Assembly (NCBI GenBank): GCA_026120185.1
Contig: JANUWF010001273.1
Coordinates: 372,001-436,000 of the forward strand
Length of the DNA: 64,000 bases
Source: Voacanga thouarsii
Lineage: Eukaryota; Streptophyta; Magnoliopsida; Gentianales; Apocynaceae
Reading direction: 5' to 3'
A program made the translations under genes and the position numbers. Under the pieces are notes generated by a model. It ran no database searches and was not told where the DNA came from. It was given only the letters and a program-made list of their open reading frames with translations. Positions within the stretch are counted from its first letter, which is position 1; each line of letters opens with the position of its first letter. Shown piece after piece: positions 1-11,236 of the stretch.

Positions 1-1799
1 GAAATTCCACTTTGTGTGATTCGGTGTTATAAAGGCCATATATGAAGACTATAGGCTGAATATGGATGATCTAGAGTGTTTGGGAGTGATTGAAGGTGTT
101 TAGGATGGATTTAGGCTTGAAGATGAGAAGTGTGTGTTCTAAGTATTCTTAGTGTTTTTTGAGAGAGTTTGAGAGAAAATGGTTTTCGAGAGTTGCTGGA
201 ATTGTGATGGCCGAATGGCCTAGTGTAGAAAGGAGTTTTAGTTATCAAGAATGAGAAAGAAGGTTTTCAATTTTTTTGAAATTCAAATGGAGAAAAAGGT
301 GGAATTGTTTGAGGTATAAGATTAGTTAATGGAGTCTGTTCATGGAAGGTCTTTTGTTCATCAATGGTGTAAGGTTGAATTAGGTAGGTTATAATCTAAG
401 AGTGAAGGGTTGTTCAGTACATACGGCTGGCCAAAAATGGTTTATAATGGCAGTGGATTTTCTGGTTTGATCACTTGCTATTGGAGTGTTTTAACGCAAC
501 AAAAATCTGTAATTTAGTTTGAAGTTTCAATAAGTTTTTGATAGAGTAATCTTTAGAGCTTTTTTAGGTACGGTCATGGAGTCCAAACTTTCAAGGTTGG
601 TGTGGAGGCCAAGATTTTTAGTCCATAGCTAAACAAGATCCAAATTGCAATGGTTTTGAGTTCAGAATTTCGGCCTTTGCCTTGAGGAGACTAGCTGGAA
701 AATTTCTAGGATTTAATGCTCTAAGAATGCTTGGAATTGAGATGTTTTTAGTACAAAATTTTCTGCTCTCCTTGGCACGATTTTTTAGATGATTCTTAAG
801 GGTGTTTGAAGGTCTTTTATTGTGGTTATCCAGCCTTCCTCTTGAAGAAAAATCTCGAAAGTTCCAGCTGTTCTTATGTCTTAATGGTGGCTTCAATTTC
901 CAGGTTTAATGTAGCTAAATTTCTAAAGCTAAATTCTAGTTTTGGGATGGATGTGTAGTCCGAAAATTCACTGAATTTCCAGCCTTCAACCTTACATAAA
1001 ATGACTATTTTTCTTGTAGAAATTTGGTAGGAAAGTTGGCTGAAACTTTCGAAAACAGCCTTGCAAGAAATCTGGAAAATTTTCCAAATTTTTCTTCACC
1101 AAAATATGAACAACATGAAGATGGTGTTTGAATGAATAGCCATAGTGTTTTCTTTTCCTAAGAATCCCTTCCTAATTCTCCTCCCTATTTTCAGCCATCC
1201 AAATCCCATAAGAGCTGATTTTTGAATTCTAATGCTAGGGGTTTATCATAGAATTTTGGGATTAAAAATGGATTAATGAATTAAGGATAGTTTAAATTAT
1301 AAAGATGTTAGGACAAGGCTAGCAAAATTAAAGGGAACAAGAATTCCTCTAGAATTCTTTTTAGGACAAGACCTCATGGTCAAGACATTACCATCATGTC
1401 TTCCTTAAGACAGCATTCCTATCTTTACGGAATGTAAGAAAATCAAAAATTCAAACATGGTTAAGATAATTATGAATGAAGCTTAAGAGATGTGATTTGA
1501 ACTCAAGACCTTAGAGATTTAATCACAACGCTTTAACCACGTAATCACACCAACTCTTATTTTTATTTTCTTACCCAAATATTCTTCTTATCTAAACCTC
1601 AAGCCATCTTTCTATTTTGACCTCAAGCAAAATTTACATTTTTACCCCTTTTACCGAACACGCATAAATAAGCTATTTAACCTATAAACCACAATTCTAG
1701 GGCACATAAAATCATTTAAAAAGTATATTTTTATGCATGATGACATGATATGCATCTCATCCCTCTTACTCTAGGGTTAGCTTTAGGTGGGGTTTCACA
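1..1799 (-). mobile_element. Partial long LTR of a Tekay/Del-like Ty3/gypsy family
   Basis: Read on the minus strand, this stretch begins TGTGAAACCCCACC at 1799 and follows, segment by segment, the first 1.8 kb of the solo LTR at 51500-55871. Shared landmarks are the AAACCCCACCTAAAGC start, the tRNA-like block, the 'ggccgaaaatagg' stretch and the 'taacacaaaac' stretch near the window edge. The rest of the LTR lies left of the window. It interrupts the SIRE-like gag that resumes at about 1802, so it is probably a solo LTR or element end inserted there; the second target duplication cannot be seen. The small ORFs inside it have no recognisable product. Family assignment rests on the terminal sequences, since no coding region is attached. 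Confidence 0.8.
1491..1550 (-). other. tRNA-like (pol III A/B box) sequence inside the LTR
   Basis: On the minus strand the B-box-like GTTCAAATC lies at 1502-1494, matching GWTCRANNC exactly. An A-box-like TGATTACGTGG lies upstream at 1547-1537, with two mismatches to the plant A box. The same block occurs in better condition at 51745-51812 in the sister LTR. No cloverleaf with paired acceptor arms is obvious, so this is not called a tRNA gene. Confidence 0.5.
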
Positions 1800-1801
1800 G
1801 T

Positions 1802-3300
1802 ATGAGTAGTTGTGATTCTGCTCATGACATGTGGAGATTTCTTGAGGTCACCTATGAGGGGACTAATCAAGTAAAGGAATCAACATTAGGACATTTAGTC
1901 TGAGAGTGTATATTATTTACTATGAAGCCAAGTGAGAACATAACTGATAAGTTTACTTGATTCATAAATATCATGAATAGACTAAAAGCTTATAGGAAAA
2001 ATTTTTCCCTCTGTGAGGAAAATAGAAAACTACTTGATTCTTTGCCAAAAAAGCTGGAAGCCAAAAAACTTGGCTGTGGAGGAATCTAAAAACTTAAATA
2101 GCTTATCTACTAAAGAGCTAATCGACTCTCTCTTGACTATGAAATGAAACTCAAAAGGTTTCAAGATCATGATGATGATGATAAACGCAAATGAAGAACT
2201 GCCTTAAAGGTAGTTGATGAAGAAGCCAACAGTAATCAAACTGATAGTGATGATGGTACAGATTTGGATATAGAAGAGTTGGCTACAGTTGCAAAAATTC
2301 TTTTTTTTTTTAAATGCTCAAAAAAGGCTATTTCCAAAGAGGTAAGAAGTTTATCAAAAAGAAAGGACAAGCATCTTCCTTTAAGCCTCAATATTTTGAA
2401 TGCAAAACCATGGAGCACTTCATCATTAACTGTCTAGTAGCGAAAGAAAAGGATGCTAAGCAATTCAAGAGGAAGAGGATGGACACAAAAATGAAGAAAG
2501 GAAAAGGGTTTATTAGGACTTGGGATCAAGCTGAATCCGAGACCGGAGAAAGCTGTAATTTTGAAAATTAAAAGGCAAACATTTGCTTTATGGCCATGAA
2601 GAATAAGGTAAATCACACTTCTCCAAATTTGACATCCGAATTGCATAATTCTGATTGTGAGAAGCTGATGATCTGAATGAGCTACACTTCGACATGTTTC
2701 ATGAACTTAAAAAGCTATCTAAAAGATACATGGAAATAAAAATAAAAATTAATTCCTTGTTAGATAAGAATGCAATGCTATTAAATGAGAACAAAGTCTC
2801 ACTTAATTTAGTTATGTGCTCAAATATTGAAATGAATGTTATCCTAACTACCCTGCATTATATGTCTCTGGAAAATAAATGCTTGTGTTACAAAATTCAT
2901 TCTCTTGAAATTATGGTAAGCAATTTTGATGATATGAAAAATAGAGTTGATGACCTCACCACATGCATTGAAAAGTTTACAAATGGTAAAAAAAATTTGG
3001 AAAAATTACTTGGTGAATAACACATAGCTGGAAACTAAAATGGTCTAGGCTATAGGCATGAAATCAAAACTGGAAATTATAGATACTACTTTGTAAAACC
3101 TACTTTGTCATATATGACACACAGTTGTTACACATATTGTGAAAAATCAAGACACAAAGCATCTAAGTGTCATGTTAGAAAGAAAGTGGAATCTGTTACA
3201 AAAATAGTTTGGAAGGTAAAAGGAAATATTACTAACCCATATGGACCCAAGAAGGTATTGGAAAAAAAAATCACTCTTCCATCTTATGTCTAGGAATATT
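1802..3300 (+). pseudogene. gag: SIRE-like Ty1/copia gag remnant
   Basis: The frame opened at 1802 reads MWRFLEVTYEGTNQVKES, the usual core of plant copia gag (UBN2/gag-polypeptide type), then KPSENITDKFT and a degenerate 'SLPKKLEAK'. Further down come a lysine-rich stretch with a zinc-knuckle relic (2390-2445), a helical 'LKKLSKRYMEIKIKI' region (2694-3020) and a second Cys/His relic 'CYTYCEKSRHKASKC' near 3123. Gag would form the virus-like particle in the cytoplasm. At least two stops and several frameshifts break it, and its N-terminus is lost behind the LTR at 1-1799. It continues into the protease fragment at 3321. The late coiled-coil-like segment between zinc knuckle and protease is typical of SIRE/Maximus gag; lineage is inferred from this and from pol. 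Confidence 0.8.
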
Positions 3301-3320
3301 CACAGGACAAGACGAGTTCC

Positions 3321-3364
3321 ACAAAGTGGTTTTTGGATAGTGGATGCTCTAGGCACATGATTGG
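3321..3364 (+). pseudogene. pol: Copia protease start, cut by a gypsy insertion
   Basis: The frame reads TKWFLDSGCSRHMIG, the active-site start of a copia aspartic protease (catalytic D at 3336-3338, here DSG). It would cleave the Gag-Pol polyprotein. The frame stops at the target site of the minus-strand gypsy element and resumes at 11237-11241 (ACTGG, then GNARL). The last five bases, ATTGG at 3360-3364, are the left target duplication. Confidence 0.85.
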
Positions 3365-4453
3365 TGATACGATCTTGTGGGAGTAAATTTGTGGACCAAA
3401 GGAAAATAAATGGGTAAAACCTTTGGCTATGTAAATGTAACCCAAACAGTGGAAATTTGTGGCAAAAAGAAAAAAGAAAACTATCTAACTATTCCCTAGC
3501 AAACTTTTGAGGGACAAAGCATCAAAGACCTACCAGAAATATAGTAAGACCCACTATAGATTCACCCAAATACACTTGACACAACAAAGGAAATCAAGAA
3601 TAAGAGAAGTAGAACTACAGTCACCCAAGTAAAGGAATTCAAGATAAAACCTTAGAAGAACAAAGCAACTCAGACCTAATCAAGAAAAACCACGTTGGAT
3701 TATCCATAGATTTTAGAGACTCATATATAGGGAGGACTAAACCCTAAGTAAGGTATTGAATAAGATGAAGAAGGAGGTTAAACCTCTCAAAGCTCTATTT
3801 TCATAAATTGAAATAAAGATTGATCAATTGAATTGTCAAATCACAAAAGATGTACTTATACTACGCTAACCCTAGCTAAGTAACTATTAAGACTGCTAGA
3901 CAATTTAAGGGCTAAAAGGGTCTTTACAAAGTATTTAAAATAAAAAAATGTGGAGAAAACATTAAAAATCAGCAAAACAGGGGGTCCTACCCAACTAGAA
4001 TCAGTGTTAGGAGCTGTGCTGGACCTAAAGTCAGGTCAGTACTGGAATTTCTAGCCCTGTGTCTAACTGGACCTAGCGCCAGGTATAGGTTTTGGACCTG
4101 CTGCCAGGTCAGCACTGGAATTCTAGTGTGTTACCTGGTAGAAGGTACCTATCACTAGGTATGCCTTTGGACCGGTGCCAGGTTGGAGCTAGAAGCTGGA
4201 ATTCAGCGTTTTCTCCCTCTTTCGCTCTCTCTGTTAGTGCAGGTATGGACTGTTGTTGGGATTCCACTTCGATGTTCATCAAATTAAGTTTGCAGCTGCC
4301 TTTTTCACTCTAAATCCGTTCGATCATCAAGATGGTTGTCGGAGTAATTGGATATTGCCTTGGAGTCCCTTGGTCCTTGCCCATGTTATTGGTCTTTGCA
4401 TTGTCACTCCCCCTTCTTGAGTTTTAGCGGCTTAGTTGCCTTGATTCCAATCA
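3365..4453 (-). repeat. 3' LTR of the minus-strand gypsy element
   Basis: This 1089 bp LTR pairs with 10156-11236 along its length, with scattered substitutions and small indels. On the minus strand a TATATA at 3729-3724 is a plausible TATA box; the partner LTR has lost it. Upstream of it (3985-4190) lies the GGCGCC-type palindrome array. The small plus-strand ORF at 4092-4313 has no similarity to a known product. Confidence 0.92.
3985..4190. repeat. Degenerate ACCTGGCGCCAGGT palindrome array in U3
   Basis: Repeated near-palindromes occur here: GGACCTAGCGCCAGGT near 4070, GGACCTGCTGCCAGGTC near 4095, TTACCTGGTAGAAGGTACC near 4131 and ACCGGTGCCAGGTTGG near 4171. All approximate the 14-base palindrome ACCTGGCGCCAGGT. 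They are far richer in GC than the surrounding LTR. The partner LTR has them at about 10770-10975. Confidence 0.7.
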
Positions 4454-4463
4454 TTTCCCTATT
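4454..4463 (-). other. Polypurine tract of the minus-strand gypsy element
   Basis: On the minus strand AATAGGGAAA lies immediately before the 3' LTR, the position where plus-strand DNA synthesis is primed. It is short and only moderately purine-rich; the position carries the call. Confidence 0.6.
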
Positions 4464-5590
4464 CTTGTAGTTGATTCTTCCACAAATTATCACCAACATC
4501 AAAAGGATTTAAGTCACTAACATTGAATGTGGCACTGACTTTATACTCACCAGGCAAGTCAATCTTGTAGGCATTATCTCCAACTAAACTAATGACTTGA
4601 AACGGTCCATCTCCTCTTGGGTTCAACTTACTCCTCATTTGAGTGGGAAATCTCTTCTTGTGAAGGTGCACCCAAACCCAATCACCAGGCTTAAATGAAA
4701 TCAGTTTCCTCTCTTGGTTGTGCTTAAAGGCAAAATCTTCATTTTACTTTGCGAATGCTCCTGGACTTTTTCATGGAGTGCCTTCACTAATTTTACTTTC
4801 TTAGCCCCGTCAAGATTCATGTGTTCTCTTACAAGAAAAGGAACCAAGTCCAAAGGCGTCAGAGGATTAAAACCATATACAACTTCAAAAAGAGAATAAT
4901 AAGTAGTGGAATGAATAGCCCGGTTGTAGGCAACCTCAATGTCGGCTAAGCAATCTTCCCAATTCTTCAAGTTTTTCTTGATAATGGTTCTCAAGAGTTT
5001 GGTGAGTGTACGGTTGACCACCTCCATTTGCCCATCCATTTGGGGGTGACAAGCTGTGGAAAATAAAATATTAGTACCAAGTTTATTCCATAAGACGCTC
5101 CAAAAATGGCTAAGAAATTTAGTGTCCCTATCTGACACAATAGTCCTTGGATTTCATGCATCCTTACCACCTCCTTAAAGAATAAATATATAATACATAA
5201 AGCATCATTAGTTTTGGAGCAAGCAACAAAATGAGCCATTTTTGAAAACATATCAATAAGCACACATATAGAGTTCTTGTTCCCTTTGGACCTAGGAAAT
5301 CCTAAAATAAAATCCATGAAAATATCAACCTAAGGGGCATTTGGAATGGATAAAGGAGTATACAGTCCATGTGGAAGTAACTTAGATTTAGCTCGCCTAT
5401 ATGTTATGCACTGTGAATAGTTTTTTTCTACATCCCTTCTCTGTTTGGGCCAAAAAAATGTGTTCTTTAAGTGTGCCTAAGGTTTTTGCAATACCAAAAT
5501 ATCCCATTAGTCCCCCACTATAGGCCTCTTGACTAGCAATTCCCTAATGGACCCTTTTGGCACACAAAGTCTTGATTCTCTAAACAAAAA
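4459..5590 (-). pseudogene. pol: Gypsy integrase remnant with GPY/F domain
   Basis: On the minus strand 5317 to about 4991 reads 'MDFILGFPRSKG' and 'DMFSKMAHFVAC', the first part of the catalytic core. The core continues in another frame from 5138: 'SDRDTKFLSHFW' with the second catalytic Asp, then HPQMDGQMEVVNRT with the catalytic Glu. Frame 4671-4459 gives 'GPFQVISLVGDNAYKIDLPG' and 'FNVSDLNPF', the GPY/F module. The upstream zinc-binding region (about 5320-5590) is present but full of stops. Integrase would insert the cDNA into the chromosome. At least two frameshifts and several stops make it non-functional. No chromodomain follows the stop at 4459. Confidence 0.88.
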
Positions 5591-6475
5591 TCAATCATAC
5601 GTATAGTATTTAGCAAATGCATATTTTTCACAAGCATGAATGATTTCCCCAAACTTCTCATCGTTTTCATACAATCTTTTCACAAGCTTAAAACCTAGAA
5701 TTTTAGTATCCAAAGAGTTTAAAAGTGCATACCTTTGAGATATTGAATCCGCAATCAAATTGTCCTTACCTTTTTTATATTGAATTACATAAGGAAATGT
5801 CCCAACGAACTCTATCCACCTTGCATATCTTTTATTCATGTTTTTTTGGCTTCTAAGGTGCTTAAAGGTTTCATGATTTGTGTGGATCACAAACTCTCTT
5901 GGCAATAGGTAATGTTGCCAATATTCTAAGGTCCTCACAAAGGCAAAAAGTTCTTTGTCATAGGTGGAGTAATTGGTGGCTGCCCCAGACAATTTCTTAC
6001 TAAAATAAGTAATGAGTTTTCGATCTTGGGTTAGAACCGCACCTATCCCTATCCCACTTGCATCACACTCTATTTCAAATGCTTTCTCAAAGTTAGGTAG
6101 GAATAGAATTAGGGCTTGGTTCAATTGGTCCTTAAAGGTTTAAAAGGCATGTTGTTGGGCTTCCTTCCACTTAAATCCTATCATTTTCTTCACTACTTCA
6201 GTTAGAGGGGCTGCTAGGGTGCTAAAAATTTTTATGAATCTCCTATAGAAGCTAGCTAGACCATGGAAGCTATGAAATTGGGTAATAGTGGTAGAAGTGG
6301 GCCAATTTTGGATGGCTTTTACTTTTTTCTCATCAACTTCAATCATCTTGGCACTCACAACATACCCCAGAAATATAATCCTTTCTAAACAAAGAGAGTA
6401 TTTTTTCAAGTTAGCATACAATCTTTCCCTTCTAAGAGCAAGAAACACACATTGCAGATGATTTAAATGATCCAC
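5591..6475 (-). pseudogene. pol: Gypsy RNase H and RT C-terminal (connection) remnant
   Basis: The frame 6475-6140 carries the RT thumb/connection ('KKYSLCLERIIFLGYVVS', 'FHGLASFYRRFIK'). After a stop at about 6140, frame 6124-5591 carries RNase [19 protein letters not shown] with an active-site Asp, '[19 protein letters not shown]' with the Glu, and '[13 protein letters not shown]' where the family usually has HTDHE, so one acidic residue is replaced by Asn. RNase H would degrade the RNA strand during reverse transcription. Downstream it runs into the integrase zinc-binding region. Confidence 0.9.
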
Positions 6476-6900
6476 ATATATAGATTAAAATATTATCAAA
6501 ATGCACAACAATAAATTTTCCAATGAATTCTCTTAAAACATGATGCATTAAACGTATAAAAGTACTAGGAGTATTAGACAACCCAAATGGCATAACAAGC
6601 CATTCATATAATCTTTGTTTGGTTTTAAAAGCTATTTTCCATTCATCCCTCTTCCTAATCTTAATTTGGCGATAACCAGATTTCAAATCAATTTTGGAGA
6701 AAATTCTTGCACTAAATAATTCATCAAGGAATTCATCTAGCCTAGAAATGGGATTGCAATACTTAACCATGATGTTGTTGATAGCACGACATTCCATACA
6801 CATGCACCGCGTCCTATCCTTCTTGGGAATCAACAGAATCGAAACCACGCAAGGGCTTAGGCTCTCTCTCACTTGTCCCTTCTAAAGCATCTCATTAACT
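6432..6900 (-). pseudogene. pol: Gypsy reverse transcriptase core, active site altered
   Basis: Minus-strand motifs in order are [18 protein letters not shown], '[17 protein letters not shown]', '[16 protein letters not shown]' (first catalytic Asp present), [17 protein letters not shown], and '[12 protein letters not shown]' where the family has FDDILIY. The change of the second Asp to Asn should abolish polymerase activity. A frameshift near 6460 passes the reading frame to the thumb fragment. Upstream (6873-7050) the RT N-terminal region 'IRRIEHQIEFVLGAVIPNRP' is readable but broken by stops. Confidence 0.92.
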
Positions 6901-7049
6901 TACTTTTGTAATTCTTTGGCCTCCTCCAAATTGGTTCTATGGGCCGGTCGGTTGGGGATGACGGCTCCAAGCACGAATTCTATTTGATGCTCAATTCTTC
7001 TTATGGGTGGCAATCCTCTAGACACCTCTGTTTAGAAAACATCATCAAA

Positions 7050-7850
7050 CTCTTAGAGAATAGCTACAATTTCACTTAGCAAAGACAAAGTAGAGTCATT
7101 AGTAGTAACATAAGATCCTTTACAAATAAGAAGAATAATCGGTTCTTTATCCTCTATTACTTCTATGATATCCCTCCTTTTTGCAAAATAGTTCACTCTT
7201 CTTTTACCTCCTCTCTCGTTCTTGCTCACTCCCATTCGTGATGGTCAATATTACTTGTTTTCCCATTCCCTCTCTCAACTCTTTCTCTTTCCTCTCTTAT
7301 TTGTTTCCCTCTAACTCTGGAAAATTTACTTGGCATCTTGTGCTCCCTTTTTCTTTTCTTTTTCCCTCATGATCTTTTGGTCTTTATTCACCTCACTTGG
7401 GGGCATGGGGGTAAGAGTGAATTTGGATCCCTCCTTGACAATAGAGTAGGTATTCTTCCTCTTATCATACTTTACAATCTTATCATATTGCTAAGATCTC
7501 CCTAAAAGCAAATGTTCCACTTGCATAGGCACCATATTACATAGTACATCATCTTTGTAGTTCCCCACCTCAAAAGACACCAAGACTTATTTGTTGACCC
7601 TCAATTCTCCACTATCATTCAACTATTGTAGCTTGTAGGGCTTGGGATGCTTAATCCATTTCATTCCCAACTTATCAACCATGTTTGCACTAATCATATT
7701 GGTGCAACTTTCACTATCCACAGTGACACTACAAGGGGTCTTGTTGATTAGATATCATGTGTAAAATATGTTCTCATTTTGTTAATAGTCTTGGTCTACA
7801 ATGGCTTGAGAGTTCAATGATATCTTAGTAACTCTAACTAAGGAATACTC
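7050..7850 (-). pseudogene. pol: Gypsy aspartic protease region, degraded
   Basis: The minus strand reads CSVTVDSESCTNMISANMV, with the catalytic Asp codon at 7718-7716. Plant gypsy proteases of this type usually have 'IDGGSCTN', so the glycines after the Asp are replaced. A short downstream frame reads 'VLCNMVPMQVEHLLLGR', the usual second half of the fold. From about 7430 to 7050 a charged linker leads toward RT and has several stops. The protease would mature the polyprotein. Confidence 0.75.
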
Positions 7851-9238
7851 TTGGGCAACTACTTTTCCTTCATCACTTTCCTCCTCCATATTTTCTTCTT
7901 AGTCTCGTTTTTCCTCATCTTCTTCATTGGTTATGACTTCTCCATAGGGGTTAATGTACATAGCCCTTTTACTTGGACACTTATAAGAAGTATGCCCATA
8001 GCTAAGACACTTGAAACAATTGATATCTCTATTTCGTTGTGGCTTTTCCATGGCTTTTTCCTTATTCTTGTTCCACCATTCGCTAGGTTTCCAATCTTCT
8101 ATAGGTTTTCATCCTTCCCTTGGCTTGTTGTACTCCCTTTGGAAAGGTTTAGGAACATCATCTTTCTTGATTGGCATCTTGCTAGTGGTGTTCGAACTAT
8201 GAAATATAGGCTTAGCAAAAGTCCTCCTCTTTAGTTGGTTTTCAATCTTGGTGGTGGTATAGACCATGTCCTTAAGTCAGCCATAGGAATGCAACTCTAC
8301 GAAATTGGCTATTTCCTTATTCAAGCCACCTAAGAATCTAGCTCTTGTTGTTCTATGATCTTCTTGGATTTGAGCTCTCATCAACATCATCTCCATTTCC
8401 TTATGATAGTCCTCCACTCCCTTGTTACCTTACTTAATGGATTGAATCCTTTAGTAGAGGTCTTGGTAGCTATGGTGTAAGACAAACCTAACCCTCATCA
8501 TATCTTTTAACAAGTTTCAAATGCCCATATATTCTATTCCCATTTTCCTTATTTGATTGCCAACTTGATCCTACCAACCCAATGCATACTCCGCAAATCC
8601 CAAGATAGCTAGCCTCAACATAGATCTTTCACTATAGGTGTGGCATTGAAACTATATCTCTATTATACTCTCATATTCAAAATAGGCTTCAACTTGATAT
8701 GGTTCAATTCCCTATCCTCATTATTTCCTTCTCTCCTACCTCCTCTATTGCCCCATCCTCTATTGGGTTCCCCATATGCATCACCATGTTCTCCCTTATA
8801 CCATTCATTAACTCCATCAAATTCTCTTTCCAACCCGCTTGGATTATTTCCCCCATTCCTTTCTTGACCCCTACCTCGTCCTCCCCTCATACCATGCCTA
8901 CACCCTCTCATGGGAGCTTGTCGAAAATCCCCAATTGAGTGCTCATCCCAATCTTCATTTTATTGAACATTCAGTGCAAAAGTGTGGGCATCACCTTCCA
9001 TTATTCTAAGGTTTGGAGCTTTAAACCTCTCTTAACCTCTTCTTTGTGCAATGGTAGAAGAGGTACTAAGTTGATTCCTCAACCCCATTAGCTCCATTGT
9101 CATGTGTTGAAACTCACTTTGCATAGTTCTCATCATAGCTAGCAAATCACCTCGCAAACCCCTAACATCAAGTGGCTCTTCTTGGGGTCTACTAAGACCA
9201 CTTGGATTAGGTCTAGGAAGTTTTTGTTCATAAGCCAT
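7851..9238 (-). pseudogene. gag: Gypsy gag with CCHC zinc knuckle, degraded
   Basis: The likely start is the Met at 9238-9236 (MAYEQKLPRPNPSGL). It is followed by 'LRGDLLAMMRTMQSEFQHM', an Arg/Gly-rich stretch (8911-8760) and 'RELNHIKLKPI', the usual linker to the capsid. The capsid part (about 8650-8250) is readable as 'LRLAILGFAEYALGW' and 'IQEDHRTTRARFLGGLNKEI' with stops between. A CX2CX4HX4C knuckle, CFKCLSYGHTSYKC, lies at 8018-7977 and would bind RNA. Several stops and frameshifts remain. The Arg/Gly-rich stretch is part of gag, not a separate RGG protein. Confidence 0.85.
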
Positions 9239-10130
9239 GGCAATAGAATGACTCAAGAAGTTATACCTACAAAAGAGATTAATAAAACAAAAAAAGTAGT
9301 TCCTCTCTTCACTCCCTTACGTGTTTACTCTCAATAGTTTTCACTTTACACTCGTGTTTCTCCTCTTTGGCTCTTTTGATGTTAATCTCTCCCTCTTACC
9401 TTTTTCTCAACACTCAAACCTTCTTGTTCAATCCAATCCTCCCTAATAGCCAAAGATTTAATCCAACCATGTGAATCAACAAAATTTAATGGATTTTCCT
9501 ATGGTGGGAGGGGGGGGTCTTAGGGGAATTTCAACAAACACTTGTTGGCACTCTAAGCAAATAAGTTTTCCAAGAAAGAATTTCGCAGAACAATGACTTA
9601 AATAGTGCAAGAACAATCTCTAAAATATAAGGAAGAAATTTTAAACAAGAAACGAACAAGCATTAGCAAGAAACAAGAAATAAGAAAACTAGTAGATAGG
9701 AATAGGAAGAACATGACTACCACAATTGTGTAATTGCAAAGATGAGTTCAATGAGGATGGATTTCAATAATAGAGTGATATATCAAGTCCCAACATTCTA
9801 AGGAATAAAAATTAAAAATTAAAATGCATAACTAAAGCCACAAATATCCTCGTAGAACATTTAACAAATACCTTAGTTGCAATCCCATCACTTAAGAACA
9901 ACTAACATTTTCACCCATATTCAAGCCTATTTTCACCACAAACATAAGAAAATTTGTTCCCAATGATTATATTAACATCAAGGAGCAATTTTCTGAAAGA
10001 AAACTCCAGATATAACAAAGATTCCATGACCTTTTTGGAGTATGTTTTTTAGTTACGGGATTTTCCTAATTTTTTCTTTAACTTGTAGGGCTCATTTTCT
10101 TGTTGTCAAGCTTTGATTAAAATCAAAGCT
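9239..10130 (-). other. Untranslated leader of the minus-strand gypsy element
   Basis: This is about 0.9 kb between the primer-binding site and gag. It is AT-rich with a G run at 9508-9516. I see no coding signal or internal repeat. It belongs to the element by position. Confidence 0.7.
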
Positions 10131-10148
10131 TTCCTTGCTTTGATACCA
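10131..10148 (-). other. Primer-binding site, initiator-Met tRNA type
   Basis: On the minus strand TGGTATCAAAGCAAGGAA starts seven bases after the 5' LTR. The first eight bases match the 3' end of plant initiator tRNA-Met (TGGTATCA), which would prime minus-strand DNA synthesis. Confidence 0.8.
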
Positions 10149-10155
10149 AAATCTT

Positions 10156-11236
10156 TGATATGATCTTGTGAGAGTAAATTTATGGACCAAAGGTAAACTA
10201 ATGGGTAAAACTCTTGGCTAATCAAATGTAACTCAAATAGTAAAAATTTGTGGCAAAAAGAAGAAAGAAAACTATATAACTATTCCTTAGCAAACCTTTG
10301 AGGAACAAAGCATCAAAGACCCATAAGAAATAGAGCAAGACCCACTATAGATTCACCTATATACCCTTGACACAACAAATGAATCAAGAATAAGAGAAGT
10401 AGAACTATAGGCACCCTAGCAAAGGAATTCAAGATAAAACCTTAGAAGAACAAAACAACTAAGACCCAATCAAAAGAAATCACAATGGATTATCCATAGA
10501 TTTTAGAGACACAAACATAAGGAGGGCCAAATCCTAAACAAGGTCTTGAAGAAGATGAACAAGGAGGTTAAACATCTCAAAGATCTCTTTTCACAATTTG
10601 AAATGAAGTATGATCAATTGAAATGTCAAATCACAAAAAATGCATTTATACTACCCTAACCCTAGTTAAGTAACTACTAAGGCCCTTAGATAATTTAAAG
10701 GCTAAAAGGGCTTTTATAAAGTGTTTTAAAAAAATGGAGAAAATAGCAAATTCCGGTAAAACAGGGGGTCCAGCCCCTCTAGACTTGGCGCCTGGAGCTG
10801 TGCTGGACCTGCCGCTAGGTCAACACTAGAATTTCCAGCACTTTGTTCAACTGGACACAGTGCTAGGTGTAGGTTTTGGACCTGGCACCAGGTCAGCATT
10901 AGAATTCTAGTTTATTACCTGGTAGAAGGCACCTAGTACCAGGCACGCCTTGGGGCCGGTGCCAGGTTGGAGCTGGAAGTTAGAAGTCAGTGTTTTCTCC
11001 CTCTTTCGCTCCCTCCGCTTGTGTAGGCATGGGTTGTTATTGGGATTCCACATGGATGTTCATCAAATTAAGTTCACAGCTGCCTTTTTTCACTCTAAAT
11101 CCCTTCCATCATGTATAGTTATAGCAGCAATTGGATATTATCTTGGAGTCTCTTGGTCCTTGCCTTTGTCATTGGCCCTTGCATTGTTGTTCTCCCTTCT
11201 TGAGTTTTAGTGGCTTGGTTGCTTTGATTTCTATCA
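10156..11236 (-). repeat. 5' LTR of the minus-strand gypsy element
   Basis: This 1081 bp LTR is the partner of 3365-4453. It carries the palindrome array at about 10770-10975. Where the 3' LTR has TATATA, this copy reads 'caaacataagg' near 10513, so its TATA box appears lost. The 86-residue plus-strand ORF at 10950-11210 is incidental; its sequence is essentially LTR. Confidence 0.92.

Larger units (their letters stand above)
3365..11236 (-). mobile_element. Complete Ty3/gypsy element (GPY/F type), minus strand, defective
   Basis: The element is 7872 bp and has two LTRs of about 1.08 kb, each starting TGATA and ending TATCA on the + strand. The target duplication is ATTGG (3360-3364) against ACTGG (11237-11241); ACTGG fits the copia reading frame (M-T-G), so the left copy carries the change. 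Minus-strand order is 5' LTR, Met-type primer-binding site, leader, gag with zinc knuckle, protease, RT, RNase H, integrase, polypurine tract, 3' LTR. All coding parts are broken. The integrase C-terminus carries a GPY/F module, a chromovirus-associated feature, but I find no chromodomain before the LTR. The clade is uncertain; CRM- or Reina-like elements are possible. Confidence 0.92.

Noticed and set aside
4092..4313. Plus-strand ORF with a Cys/Trp-rich protein, also seen in part at 10950-11210
   Set aside because: It spans the palindrome array of an LTR on the opposite strand to the element; the frame is not kept between the two LTRs.
8663..8911. Arg/Gly-rich minus-strand ORF, resembling an RNA-binding RGG protein
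   Set aside because: It lies in order between the gag N-terminus and capsid of the minus-strand gypsy element and joins to them by simple frameshifts.
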